A stretch of DNA of 10,000 nucleotides, from positions 1-10,000 of the forward strand of contig JASPKP010004878.1 of assembly GCA_030674155.1 (NCBI GenBank), given 5' to 3'. Position 1 is the first letter of the stretch. Each line of letters begins with the position of its first letter. The DNA comes from Stramonita haemastoma. Lineage: Eukaryota > Mollusca > Gastropoda > Neogastropoda > Muricidae. The notes under the pieces are model-generated. The model was not told the DNA's origin. It saw only the letters and a program-made list of their open reading frames with translations, and did not search any database. Positions 1-7,538 of this stretch are shown here, in pieces. The position numbers and the translations under genes are program-made.

Positions 1-16
1 TGTCTGTCTGTCTGTC

Positions 17-49
<33 letters not shown>

Positions 50-54
50 TCTCT

Positions 55-86
<32 letters not shown>

Positions 87-108
87 AGCTCTCTCTCTCT
101 CCTCTCTC

Positions 109-150
<42 letters not shown>
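1..150. repeat. Compound (TCTG)n / (CT)n microsatellite
   Basis: Bases 1-48 are TGTC/TCTG tetranucleotides with CTCT interruptions. From 49 to 150 the tract becomes (CT)n with occasional CC or CAG interruptions. It runs off the left edge of the window. The same order, CTGT repeat then CT repeat, recurs at 1565-1717, 2950-3120 and 3368-3519. Confidence 0.97.
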
Positions 151-152
<2 letters not shown>

Positions 153-262
153 GTCAGACAGACAAAACAGGAACAGAGAGATACTGATAGAAAGAGACAG
201 AGAGATGCAGAGACAGAAAGAGAGACAAAGAGAAAAAGACAGAGAGGACTCACTCACAACAC
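151..262. repeat. Purine-rich GACAGA/GA region facing the CT tract
   Basis: After the CT tract the plus strand switches to irregular AGACAGA, GAGA and AAAGAGA words. These are roughly the complement of the preceding CTGT/CT tract, so 1-262 forms an imperfect inverted, fold-back-capable simple repeat. It is one of only two places (with 905-918) where GA rather than CT is on the plus strand. Confidence 0.7.
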
Positions 263-287
263 ACACACACACAGAGAAAAAAAAAAA

Positions 288-318
<31 letters not shown>

Positions 319-327
319 ATATATATT
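263..327. repeat. Short (CA)n, poly-A and (TA)n tracts
   Basis: A short (AC)n at about 258-273 is followed by an A-run (277-288) and (TA)n to about 327. This is plain AT-rich low complexity. Confidence 0.9.
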
Positions 328-631
328 TCATTTCAAGACTCCCTTCCCCCTACATCAAATTCAACAATATTATTGTCTGCAGATGATGAGATGTACAGAT
401 GTAGGCGGGTGAAAGTACTCACAACCAACTCAACACAATGATTTCTATGAATTCTACAATGAAATCATATACTTTATAAATCAAGTGGAAACTGGCACAT
501 CTATCTACATACCAGCCTGAAGAAGCCCAAAGCCTAAGTATGGGAGAAGGATCAGCTGCCTGATGAAATAACACTAGCATGTCAGGAACAATCAGGAAAA
601 ATGATCTAGATGTAAACAGAAACAGCAGTCA
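328..631. other. Unique AT-rich sequence, no gene recognised
   Basis: No convincing ORF, tRNA or repeat family was recognised. The only open frame here crosses the upstream simple repeat. The words CCTGAAGAAG (517-526) and the following AGCCTAAG hint at repetitive-element sequence, but I cannot assign a family. Confidence 0.4.
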
Positions 632-731
632 CAGTACAGGAAAAGAACAAGCAGTCAAAATGGTGTTTGATTGAAAAATTATATATATATATCCATGGAC
701 AATCACACACACACACAGACACACAAACACA

Positions 732-792
<61 letters not shown>

Positions 793-865
793 AGTACAGG
801 AAAAGGACTATCGGTCAAATAGGTGTTCGATTAAATATATCCATAGGCTATCACACATACACACG
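632..865 (+). repeat. Imperfect direct duplication split by a (CA)n tract
   Basis: CAGTACAGGAAAAG at 632 recurs at 792. Both copies continue through GTCAAAnnGGTGTTNGATT, an AT stretch, ATATCCATxGxC and ATCACAC, at an offset of about 160 bp. The first copy runs into a long (CA)n tract (about 702-790). The second runs into a CA/CG tract (850-900) containing alternating CGCGCG and a GCATGC palindrome. The copies differ by several substitutions and by the length of the internal TA run, so the duplication is not recent. Confidence 0.85.
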
Positions 866-899
866 CGCGCACGCACGCATGCGTGCACACACCCACACC

Positions 900-1246
900 A
901 ACAAGAAAGAGAGAGAGCACAAGATGACAGGTGTGACAGAGAAATGGTATTGGGGTGGAGTTGTAAGGGCAGGGAGAAGAAGGCACCCATCAGTCTCGGA
1001 AGACTATCGAGTTGCGCTCTAGTCTTTCGAGCAAAAAGCCTGGGTAAGTGAGTATGGAGGGCAAGCTGTTACCCATGCAGCAGACCTCCCTTCTCCACGC
1101 GACTGGAATGATCCATTAGAGAGGCAATGACCGATACGAATGGTTCCTGTGCCGTGGCAGGAGCCACCAGAACGTTGCCATTTACAGCCCCCAGCCGCCC
1201 TGGGACTCCCAACTCCCCGATTTTTCCTCAGGGATGGTGTCTAAAC
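900..1246. other. Unique or old dispersed-repeat sequence with a hairpin
   Basis: No gene is supported. The 117-codon plus frame opening at 1127 runs straight into the antisense SINE relic, so it is not credible. TGGTTCCTG (1141-1149) pairs with CAGGAGCCA (1158-1166) through one G-U pair, giving a 9-bp stem with an 8-nt loop. GC content is higher than in neighbouring sequence and the texture suggests an old dispersed repeat, but I cannot name a family. Confidence 0.35.
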
Positions 1247-1400
1247 ACGTTACCGGTGTGCATGCTGGGTTTTTTTGTTTGTTTGTTGTATAATTTTGTC
1301 ATCCCTCCTACTGGCACACGATGGCCTGATCTTCCAAAGGCGGAACGGGGTTTTAACGTGTGGCAAGATGTTGCTTCCGTTTCTAGTTTCATCCGAATGA
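1247..1400 (-). mobile_element. Decayed antisense SINE core fragment
   Basis: Read on the minus strand this matches the body of the sense SINE copies elsewhere in the window. GGCGGAACGGGGTTTTAACG (1339-1358) followed by TGTGGCAAGATGTT is the complement of the SINE segment ending in ACGTTAAAACCCGTTCCGC. The order around it also agrees. The complement of GCATACACAC lies near 1257-1267, ATAATTTTGTCAT near 1289-1301 corresponds to the SINE's ACAAAATTTAC region, and TTTCATCCGAA (1387-1397) matches the complement of TTCGGATGA. The tRNA-like head and the terminal ATTATCCTCGATATAAAAG are not recognisable, so this is a truncated, strongly diverged copy. Confidence 0.72.
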
Positions 1401-1564
1401 CGTATTGGCCTAGGCCTAACAAGAAGTTTACAAGTGGGCAGCTAGGGCACCAGCCTAGGCCTCGCCTGCTATTGCAGTAACTAACGGCTGGAGTGTCCTG
1501 GTGTGGCTTTTTTTTTTCCCCACTGTGGAACCTCCTTTAGAACCAGTAGGCCTAACCCCCACCT
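1401..1564. other. Unique sequence with TAGGCCTA palindromes
   Basis: Contains TAGGCCTA at 1411-1418 and 1547-1554 and the related CCTAGGCCT near 1454. A T-run sits at 1509-1517. No coding frame is supported. Confidence 0.5.
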
Positions 1565-1642
1565 CTCTCTGTCTGTCTGTCTGTCTGTCTGTCTCTGTCT
1601 GTCTGTCTGTCTGTCTCTCTTCTGTCTCTGCTCTGTCTCTCT

Positions 1643-1717
<75 letters not shown>
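1565..1717. repeat. Compound (CTGT)n / (CT)n microsatellite
   Basis: CTGT repeats with CTCT interruptions to about 1640, then a nearly pure (CT)n to 1717. Open frames across it (Leu/Ser/Cys/Val-rich) are repeat translations only. Confidence 0.97.
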
Positions 1718-1720
<3 letters not shown>

Positions 1721-1812
1721 TCCTCTTTGCTTTGGCTACCAGCAAGACGTGGTTTCTAAAGTGAGGAAAGAAACTTCCCATTTTCTACCAGAAAAACCTT
1801 CACGGCTTTAGT

Positions 1813-2130
1813 ATGCCAGTCATATGACTACCATCTTCTCTGGAAACAGTTTTGAACACCTTCCTGCAGGAAATCCGAAATGTCTCTGACATCGTACAAA
1901 ATCGACGGCAGAGAGAATCAAACTGTGATAGTGTTGCGCCTGTCACCAGCCCACCAGCCTCCTGTTACACACAGCCACAGTGACAATGCTGTTTACCGTA
2001 AGAAAGGGGCAGTGCAAATTGCTAGGGACAAAAAGAGAATGGAGACACATAAGAACATTCTGTCTCCCCTTCGGATTTGTTTCTCCCGACGCCCCCAAAT
2101 TTATTTTACAACACCGAAAATGAAATTGCC
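1813..2130 (+). pseudogene. Frame-broken retroelement ORF1/gag-like relic (5' part)
   Basis: Coding-like sequence can be followed through two frames. In frame 1 an ATG at 1813 is followed by a TGA at 1825, then an open stretch (1828 to about 1890) encoding a helical segment with SLETVLNTFLQEIRNVSD. Frame 2, open from 1856, then continues with SYKIDGRENQTVIVLRL and, near 2007-2049, YRKKGAVQIARDKKRMETHK. Frame 2 loses this character after about 2055 and frame 1 resumes (after TAA at 2050) with LFLPTPPNLFYNTENE, leading into the ORF at 2131. From memory, a short helical region, a 'fTSy+I.g....t.VvLRf' strand motif and a basic K-K-x-P/A-x-x-x-R-D-x-x-R helix are typical of small ORF1-like proteins of invertebrate non-LTR elements. 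The resemblance is by eye only. Two compensating single-base changes would explain the frame switches. A host gene with introns or sequencing errors is the alternative. Confidence 0.5.
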
Positions 2131-2661
2131 ATGGATACATTCAAAGATGACACGCCCACTGGCACTCCTCACTGCACTGCAAAATCCCCACGTGCAACAC
2201 GGCCAGCCGTCTCCTCTCCGTCATACTTGCGTGATGTTGATCCAGTGTCAGTGACAGTGCAACCCCACGAATTAGGGCTTGAAGACTGGAGTTTCGACTC
2301 TGACACGGACAAGAATATTGACAATGAAGAAGTCATATCTGTGAGCAGTGACTCGCCAACAACACCACCTGTAACACTGACAGAGCACAGCTCTACAGAA
2401 GATGTGACAGGGAACAGCAAGAGAGCGGAACCACTGGAAACGAATGCCGAAAGTGCAACTGCCATCGACGAAGCTAGAAACGGCTCCACTGTGTCCAGCC
2501 AGGATCGCAGGATGTTGATGGAACTTCTACAACAATTTGCAGACACAATGGGCAGGGGCTTTGAGTCATTAAAGAAAGCAAATGAAGACGGGAAAGCAGC
2601 TGAAGACAGGAATCTTCCTGACACGTCCAGTGACCAGCCAGCAGTACAACCACATGGCTAA
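2131..2661 (+). CDS. Intact 176-aa acidic Ser/Thr-rich ORF, likely retroelement-derived
   Basis: The ATG at 2131 has a strong context (GCCATGG) and the frame stays open to TAA at 2659-2661. The same frame is open upstream from 2053 without an ATG, so translation may originally have entered from the relic at 1813-2130. The protein begins MDTFKDDTPTGTPH and is rich in Ser, Thr, Asp and Glu through about residue 120. This part looks disordered and contains an acidic DSDTDKNIDNEE stretch and an SVSSDSPTTPP stretch. A predicted amphipathic helix around QDRRMLMELLQQFADTMGRG follows, then a charged tail ending QPAVQPHG. I see no catalytic motif, signal peptide or membrane segment. Codon use is not repetitive and the frame is the best coding candidate in the window. 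It is followed by a 3'-UTR-like stretch, AATAAA and a TTGTCA tail, which argues that it is the last ORF of a retroelement or a retroposed gene. Function unknown. Confidence 0.45.
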   Translation: MDTFKDDTPTGTPHCTAKSPRATRPAVSSPSYLRDVDPVSVTVQPHELGLEDWSFDSDTDKNIDNEEVISVSSDSPTTPPVTLTEHSSTEDVTGNSKRAEPLETNAESATAIDEARNGSTVSSQDRRMLMELLQQFADTMGRGFESLKKANEDGKAAEDRNLPDTSSDQPAVQPHG

Positions 2662-2888
2662 TGCCGCTCTGTGATAATTCCTCCGTCCCTGTTACGACAT
2701 GGGTTATTACCAGTGACATCCACACAAATTATTACAAACAATACCGCGTTTCGGTTACCAATCACGAAGAATCGCTGATATTGTACAGTGTGAAATTTTG
2801 TTGTATCTTTCGATTTCGGTCCCCTGCCCCATCTACCCATTTGTGAATAGGTTGAAAAACCTAACAATAAATTTTTGTCATTGTCATT

Positions 2889-2892
<4 letters not shown>
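2662..2892 (+). mobile_element. 3' region and (TTGTCA)3 tail of a putative retroelement
   Basis: About 230 bp of unique sequence after the ORF stop ends with AATAAA and three exact TTGTCA units (2875-2892), then meets (CT)n abruptly. A short tandem repeat directly after AATAAA is typical of LINE and LINE-mobilised elements whose RT slips at the 3' end, and less typical of a host 3' UTR. No reverse transcriptase ORF lies between 2661 and the tail. If this is a LINE it is therefore internally deleted or a non-autonomous partner. Confidence 0.5.
2866..2871 (+). promoter_or_regulatory. AATAAA polyadenylation signal
   Basis: Exact AATAAA hexamer about 205 bp after the ORF stop at 2661 and immediately before the TTGTCA repeats. 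The position fits transcript 3'-end formation for the upstream ORF or element. Confidence 0.5.
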
Positions 2893-2958
<66 letters not shown>

Positions 2959-2961
2959 GTC

Positions 2962-3003
<42 letters not shown>

Positions 3004-3064
3004 GTCTGTCTGTCTGTCTGTCTTTTTCTGTCTGTCTGTCTTCTGTCTTCTTCTTCTTCTGTCT

Positions 3065-3134
<70 letters not shown>

Positions 3135-3180
3135 CTCCCTCCTCCCTCCTCCCTCCCTCCTCCCTCCTCCCTCCTCCTCT

Positions 3181-3224
<44 letters not shown>

Positions 3225-3258
3225 CTCTCCTCTCTCTCTCTCTCATCTCTCTCTCTCA
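2893..3258. repeat. Long compound pyrimidine tract: CT, CTGT, CTT, CTCC
   Basis: About 365 bp of near-pure pyrimidine on the plus strand, apart from G in the CTGT units. The order is (CT)n, (TGTC)n at about 2960-3042, (CTT)n at 3048-3060, (CT)n, a CTCC/CTCCT block at about 3131-3178, then (CT)n again. The long frames seen across it on both strands are repeat translations. Confidence 0.97.
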
Positions 3259-3260
3259 TC

Positions 3261-3365
3261 CGTATTTTTAATTGATATAATAAATATTAATTTTGACTTG
3301 ATTTTTTAATGGCAGATTTAGGTTGACAATTCAATCAGTAAAATTACTTAACTGTTAGTGCTCTA

Positions 3366-3367
<2 letters not shown>
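3261..3367 (+). repeat. Duplicated unique block, copy A
   Basis: AT-rich block between two pyrimidine tracts. Bases 3302-3346 are identical over 45 nt to 4597-4641, and similarity extends left through ATTGATATA...ATTAATTTTGACTTgATTT. Both copies are followed by a CTGT/CT tract and then a SINE of the same subtype, so the block is part of a larger duplicated unit. Confidence 0.88.
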
Positions 3368-3415
<48 letters not shown>

Positions 3416-3450
3416 CTCGTCTGTCTCTGTCTGTCTGTCTTCTGTCTTCT

Positions 3451-3501
<51 letters not shown>

Positions 3502-3519
3502 CTCTCCTCTCTCTCCTCT
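3368..3519. repeat. Compound (CTGT)n / (CT)n microsatellite
   Basis: Eleven or so CTGT units, then mixed CTGTCTCTGT, a CTTCTGTCTTCTT stretch, and (CT)n with CTCC interruptions up to the SINE head. Confidence 0.96.
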
Positions 3520-3862
3520 GGGATAGGCTGGTGGTCAGAATGATACCCCCGTGATCTGTTGACTCGGGTTCGAATCTCGTTCAAGAGAACTCTCCCCCTT
3601 GAGTAATTAGTATCAGTGCTGACTCCATTCCCCCCAGAAGTTCTTCCGATGATTTATATATAAACCGAGGTCCCGTGTGGGAACACACGCAGAATAACTT
3701 GCGCACACGTTAAAACCCGTTCCGCTTTTCAGAAGAGTAGCTATTGTGTCCCGGTGGGAACGGATAACAAAATTTACAATACTGCATACACACAGGGACA
3801 GGATGTAAAAAAGCACACAAGTGCTAATTCCATTATCCTCGAAATAAAAGAATTTAAATCTC
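3520..3862 (+). mobile_element. tRNA-derived SINE, copy 1 (subtype with TGATACCCC)
   Basis: The head contains a Pol III A-box-like TAGGCTGGTGG (3524-3534) and a B box GGTTCGAATCT (3567-3577), spaced 32 bp apart. The body follows the order shared by all copies: CAGTGCTGACTCCA, TTCTTCCGATGA, AACCGAGGTCCCGTGTG, GCACACGTTAAAACCCGTTC, AAAATTTACAATACTGCATA and AAAAAAGCACACAAGTGC. It ends in ATTCCATTATCCTCGAAATA, then AAAGAATTTAAATC. Length is about 340 bp. A small insertion, TGATTTATATA, follows the TTCCGA segment. It shares head and core differences with copy 3 rather than with copy 2, so these two form a subfamily or were duplicated together. Confidence 0.92.
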
Positions 3863-3884
3863 TCTCCATGTAGGGGTAGGGAGG

Positions 3885-4469
<585 letters not shown>

Positions 4470-4473
4470 TGAA

Positions 4474-4553
<80 letters not shown>
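4470..4553. repeat. (CT)n microsatellite
   Basis: Short TGAATCTAT junction, then (CT)n to about 4552 with one CC interruption. It meets the second copy of the duplicated block. Confidence 0.97.
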
Positions 4554-4554
<1 letters not shown>

Positions 4555-4660
4555 GTTTTTTTTAAAATTGATATATATTAATATTGACTTCATTTTTTTT
4601 TTAATGGCAGATTTAGGTTGACAATTCAATCAGTAAAATTATTTGTTTTTATCTGTGTGC
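4554..4660 (+). repeat. Duplicated unique block, copy B
   Basis: Partner of 3261-3367, with 45 identical bases (4597-4641 to 3302-3346). The left part is similar but has a longer T-run and a rearranged ATATATTAATATTGACTT. The sequence after AAAATTA diverges quickly and runs into CTGT/CT repeats. Confidence 0.88.
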
Positions 4661-4722
4661 TCTCTCTCTGTCTCTCTGTCTCTGTCTGTCTCTGTCTGTC
4701 TCTGTCTCTGTCTCTTATCTCT
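4661..4722. repeat. (CTGTCT)n microsatellite
   Basis: CT and CTGT units with a hexameric CTGTCT rhythm. It ends at TTATCTCT, just before the SINE head, and is shorter than its counterpart at 3368-3519. Confidence 0.95.
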
Positions 4723-5058
4723 GGGATAAGCTGGTGGTCAGAATGATACCCCTGTGATCTGTTGACCCGGGTTCAAATCTCGTTCAAGAGGATCTTTCCC
4801 CTTGAGTCATTAATATCAATGCCGACTCCCACTCCCCCCAGAAGTTCTTCCGATGAGAATAAAACCGAGGTCCCGTGCGACGTAGAATAACTTGTGCACA
4901 CGTTAAAACCCGTTCCGCTATTGTGACCCGGTGGGAACGGTTGGCAAAATTTACATTGTTGCATACACACGGGGGGGGGGACAAGGTGTAAAAAAGCACA
5001 TAGATCTAGGTCTAAGTGCTAATTCCATTATCCTCGAAATAAAAGATTTTTTTTAAAA
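4723..5058 (+). mobile_element. tRNA-derived SINE, copy 3 (subtype with TGATACCCC)
   Basis: A-box-like TAAGCTGGTGG (4727-4737) and B box GGTTCAAATCT (4770-4780). It shares GGTGGTCAGAATGATACCCC and the following TGTGATCTGTTGAC almost exactly with copy 1. Relative to copy 1 it lacks part of the GTGTGGGAACACACGC segment and about 15 bp around TTCAGAAGAGTAG. It has a G-run (4971-4980) and a 12-bp insertion (near 5001-5012) with a TAGATCTA-type palindrome, and a T-run near the end (about 5047-5054). It ends at ATTCCATTATCCTCGAAATA and abuts (CT)n. Confidence 0.92.
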
Positions 5059-5088
5059 CTCTCTCTCTCTCTCTCTCTCCCCCCCCTC

Positions 5089-5139
<51 letters not shown>

Positions 5140-5160
5140 CTCTCTCTCTCTCTCTCTCTC
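5059..5160. repeat. (CT)n microsatellite with C-run
   Basis: (CT)n interrupted by a C8-type run at 5079-5086 and several CC/TT interruptions. It ends at ATACATACACG. Confidence 0.96.
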
Positions 5161-5240
5161 ATACATACACGCGCGTGCACGCGCGCGCGCGCATTCACAT
5201 CCATGTGCATACACTTACACATTAACATATTTACGCAGGT

Positions 5241-5281
<41 letters not shown>

Positions 5282-5298
5282 CGCGCGCGCGCGCGCGT
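5161..5298. repeat. CA/CG alternating purine-pyrimidine tracts
   Basis: CGCGCGTGCACGCGCGCGCG lies at about 5169-5190. After a short non-repetitive spacer there is (CA)n at 5242-5278 and (GC)n at 5281-5297. Nearly all of it is strict purine-pyrimidine alternation, the classical Z-DNA-forming composition. Confidence 0.95.
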
Positions 5299-5953
5299 AC
5301 AAAAATGAATAAAATAGAACAATTTCGGTCGTAATCTCATCTCCTAAAACAGACTTGGACTCAACACAGAATAATGAATACAAGTATATTATTTTTGAAT
5401 ATTGCTTGTATGGTACCTGTGTACATTTTTGCTGGATTCCATCCCACTGTGGTCTTGGGGGAAACGAATGGACAGATCGTACAGCTAAAAGGGGCCGGCA
5501 ATGAACAATGCAAATTGCATCAAAATACAAATTCCGCTGTCTTTACAAGAGGGGTATTCTCTTCTGAAGAATACTTGCTGAGACCAGTGTGACACTCTGT
5601 ATCATTATATCTATCATTCAAAAGGATGTGCAAGATGTAAATCGATAAAATCAAAATACAAAGGTTTCTCTGTTCTGAACAATTTGTGTCATAGACGGTG
5701 ACAAGTCTGTTATACTTTATTATACAGACTCAGGCTCGATGCCCTCATTACGAAATTCATCAAAATGTATCATGTAGTTGTGGTGATCAAATTAGCCACA
5801 TGGTTTTTTTTTTTTTTTTTTATCGATCTAGTGAACAGTTGAAGCCGTATTTGCCAGCTTGGTTGTCTAACACTGCCTATGCTAGCCTATCCCTCTTACA
5901 GATATTTTGCTTGATAATCTTAAAATGTTAGAAATACTGAAAGGCTTGAGTAA
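5299..5953. other. AT-rich unique region, no firm gene
   Basis: The only ORF with a true ATG worth mention is 5374-5592 (+, 72 aa). It starts with a hydrophobic segment (MNTSILFLNIACMVPVYIFA) that looks like a signal peptide, followed by about 50 polar residues. It has no recognisable family, no supporting context and a length expected by chance. A poly-T run sits at 5803-5821. Low-probability coding. Confidence 0.4.
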
Positions 5954-6506
5954 GAGCTGAGGAACATAGAGCTGAGGAACATAGAGCGGAGGGAACATAG
6001 AGCGGAGGGAACATAGAGCGGAGGGAACATAGAGCGAGGGAACATAGAGCGGAGGGAACATAGAGCGGAGGGAACATAGAGCGGAGGGAACATAGCGCGG
6101 AGGGAACATAGCGCTGAGGGAACATAGAGCGGAGGGAACATAGAGCGGAGGGAACATAGCGCTGAGGGAACATAGAGCGGAGGGAACATAGAGCGAGGAA
6201 CATAGCGTGGAGAACATAGCGCGGAGGAACTTAGCGCTGAGGGAACAGCGCTGAGGAACATAGAGCGGAGGGAACATAGAGCGGAGGAACATAGAGCGGA
6301 GGGAACATAGAGCGGAGAGCGCGGAACATAGAGCGGAGGGAACATAGAGCGGAGGGAACATAGAGCGGAGGGAACATAGAGCGGAGGGAACAGAGAGCGG
6401 AGGGAACAAAGCGAGGAACATAGAGCGGAGGGAACATAGAGCGGAGGAACAGAGAGCGGAGGAACATAGAGCGAGGGAACATAGAGCGGAGGGAACATAG
6501 AGCGGA
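5954..6506. repeat. Minisatellite, 16-bp unit GGGAACATAGAGCGGA, about 35 copies
   Basis: Tandem array with consensus GGGAACATAGAGCGGA. Units vary in three ways. One G is often missing, giving 15-bp units. AGAGCGGAG changes to AGCGCTGAG or AGCGCGGAG. A few units are shortened (6240-6250, 6313-6324). A GCGCTGAGGG variant occurs at 6111 and again at 6159, exactly 48 bp (three units) apart, so part of the array spread as a three-unit block. Because 16 is not a multiple of 3 and the minus-strand unit has no stop in any frame, long minus-strand ORFs (the longest 5920-6624, 234 codons) arise automatically. They encode a 16-residue period including SMFPPLYVPSALCS and I do not call them genes. Confidence 0.97.
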
Positions 6507-6684
6507 CCCCAAGAGCCCAGTCCTCGTTTCCTTCACACCCATTTTTTATGTTCCTGTTAAAGTTTAATTTAATTTTGTTTGAATTTTTGACATCATCACA
6601 TGTTACAATTTTTTTCGACATCATAACTAGATCTGTTAGGCATACAGATTCCTAGTTGCTGCAGAGTAAACAATACCTATGCTT
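6507..6684. other. AT-rich unique spacer
   Basis: Unique sequence with T-runs and no ORF of substance. The minus-strand frame crossing the minisatellite takes its ATG from here (6622-6624). Confidence 0.5.
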
Positions 6685-6802
6685 ACACACCCACGCACGC
6701 ACGCACGCACCACACACGCACGCACGCACGCACGCCACGCACCCCACGCACGCACACGCACCACGCACGCACACACACACACCACACACACACACACACA
6801 CC
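6685..6802. repeat. (CACG)n / (CA)n microsatellite
   Basis: CACG tetranucleotides with irregular CC interruptions, ending in (CA)n. The His/Thr-rich frame across it is a repeat translation. Confidence 0.96.
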
Positions 6803-7278
6803 GAGTTGCCTGTTTGTCAGTTAATTTGTAAGTTGAATGTTTTTCTCTCTTGTTGATTTAGTGTTTAGCATACATTTCCGCTTAATGTAATGAGGAGATC
6901 TTCAGCCACAACTAAACACTGCATAAGAGGACAAACACACACAGACACACGCACGCACGCGCTAATATTCCCTTTAAAAATATATTTAAAAAATATATAT
7001 ATAATATATACATTTTTAGTCAACCCACCCCCCCCCACCCCCCATTTTCTGTTTCTGTCTCTTTCTTCCTTTCCTTCTTTATCGTAATATTTCAACTGAT
7101 AATATCATTATTATATTTTTATAATAAGGGGCTTTGTTTTTTACGTATGATGTGTATTGATTTATGTTTTTATTTTCATCTCTTTTACTTTAAAAATATA
7201 TATATTCTTTCCCCTCCCCCTCCCCTCCCCTCCCCGTCGGTAGGCCTATCACTGTATGTGGAAGGACTAAACTTGAAG

Positions 7279-7281
<3 letters not shown>
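6803..7281. other. AT-rich region with C-run (G-quadruplex) motifs, no gene
   Basis: Contains a short CA/CG tract (6933-6961), TA-rich blocks (6977-7010), a C-rich stretch (7024-7043) and CCCCTCCCCCTCCCCTCCCC with a further TCCCC (7211-7235). It also holds TAGGCCTA (7241-7248). I see no supported coding frame. Confidence 0.5.
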
Positions 7282-7353
<72 letters not shown>

Positions 7354-7354
7354 T

Positions 7355-7397
<43 letters not shown>

Positions 7398-7427
7398 ACT
7401 ACTACTACACCACCACCACTTCTACTA

Positions 7428-7459
<32 letters not shown>

Positions 7460-7463
7460 ACTA

Positions 7464-7467
<4 letters not shown>
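7282..7467. repeat. (ACT)n trinucleotide microsatellite
   Basis: About 180 bp of ACT units with ACC-rich interruptions (7342-7351, 7408-7418) and a few partial units that change phase. The plus-strand poly-Thr frame (7147-7428) is a repeat translation. Confidence 0.97.

Positions 7468-7537
<70 letters not shown>
7466..7537. repeat. (CA)n microsatellite
   Basis: About 36 uninterrupted CA units directly joining the (ACT)n tract to the truncated 5' end of a SINE. Confidence 0.98.

Positions 7538-7538
<1 letters not shown>

Noticed and set aside
671..1051. His/Thr-rich 126-codon ORF and its antisense partners
   Set aside because: They are driven by (CA)n translation, with no coding features in the flanking unique parts.
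1127..1480. 117-codon plus-strand ORF as a gene
   Set aside because: Most of it lies over the antisense SINE relic and its flanks, and it has no recognisable protein features.
2798..3309. Long overlapping frames on both strands rich in Ser/Leu/Cys/Val or Arg/Glu/Asp/Thr
   Set aside because: They are translations of CT, CTGT and CTCC repeats, open in several frames at once. The same applies to the frames at 1501-1811, 3358-3584 and 5028-5276.
5374..5592. 72-aa secreted peptide, including a conotoxin-like precursor
   Set aside because: The hydrophobic N-terminus is suggestive, but the mature part has only one cysteine and no propeptide or cysteine framework. Length and context fit chance.
5954..6506. 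CRISPR-like array
   Set aside because: The units are contiguous with no unique spacers and the sequence is eukaryotic, so this is a minisatellite.
5882..6624. Four overlapping minus-strand ORFs of 91-234 codons
   Set aside because: All are phases of the 16-bp minisatellite, simultaneously open because the unit lacks stops on that strand. There is no domain or codon-level sign of selection.
7147..7428. Poly-threonine protein
   Set aside because: It is a direct translation of (ACT)n with phase breaks.
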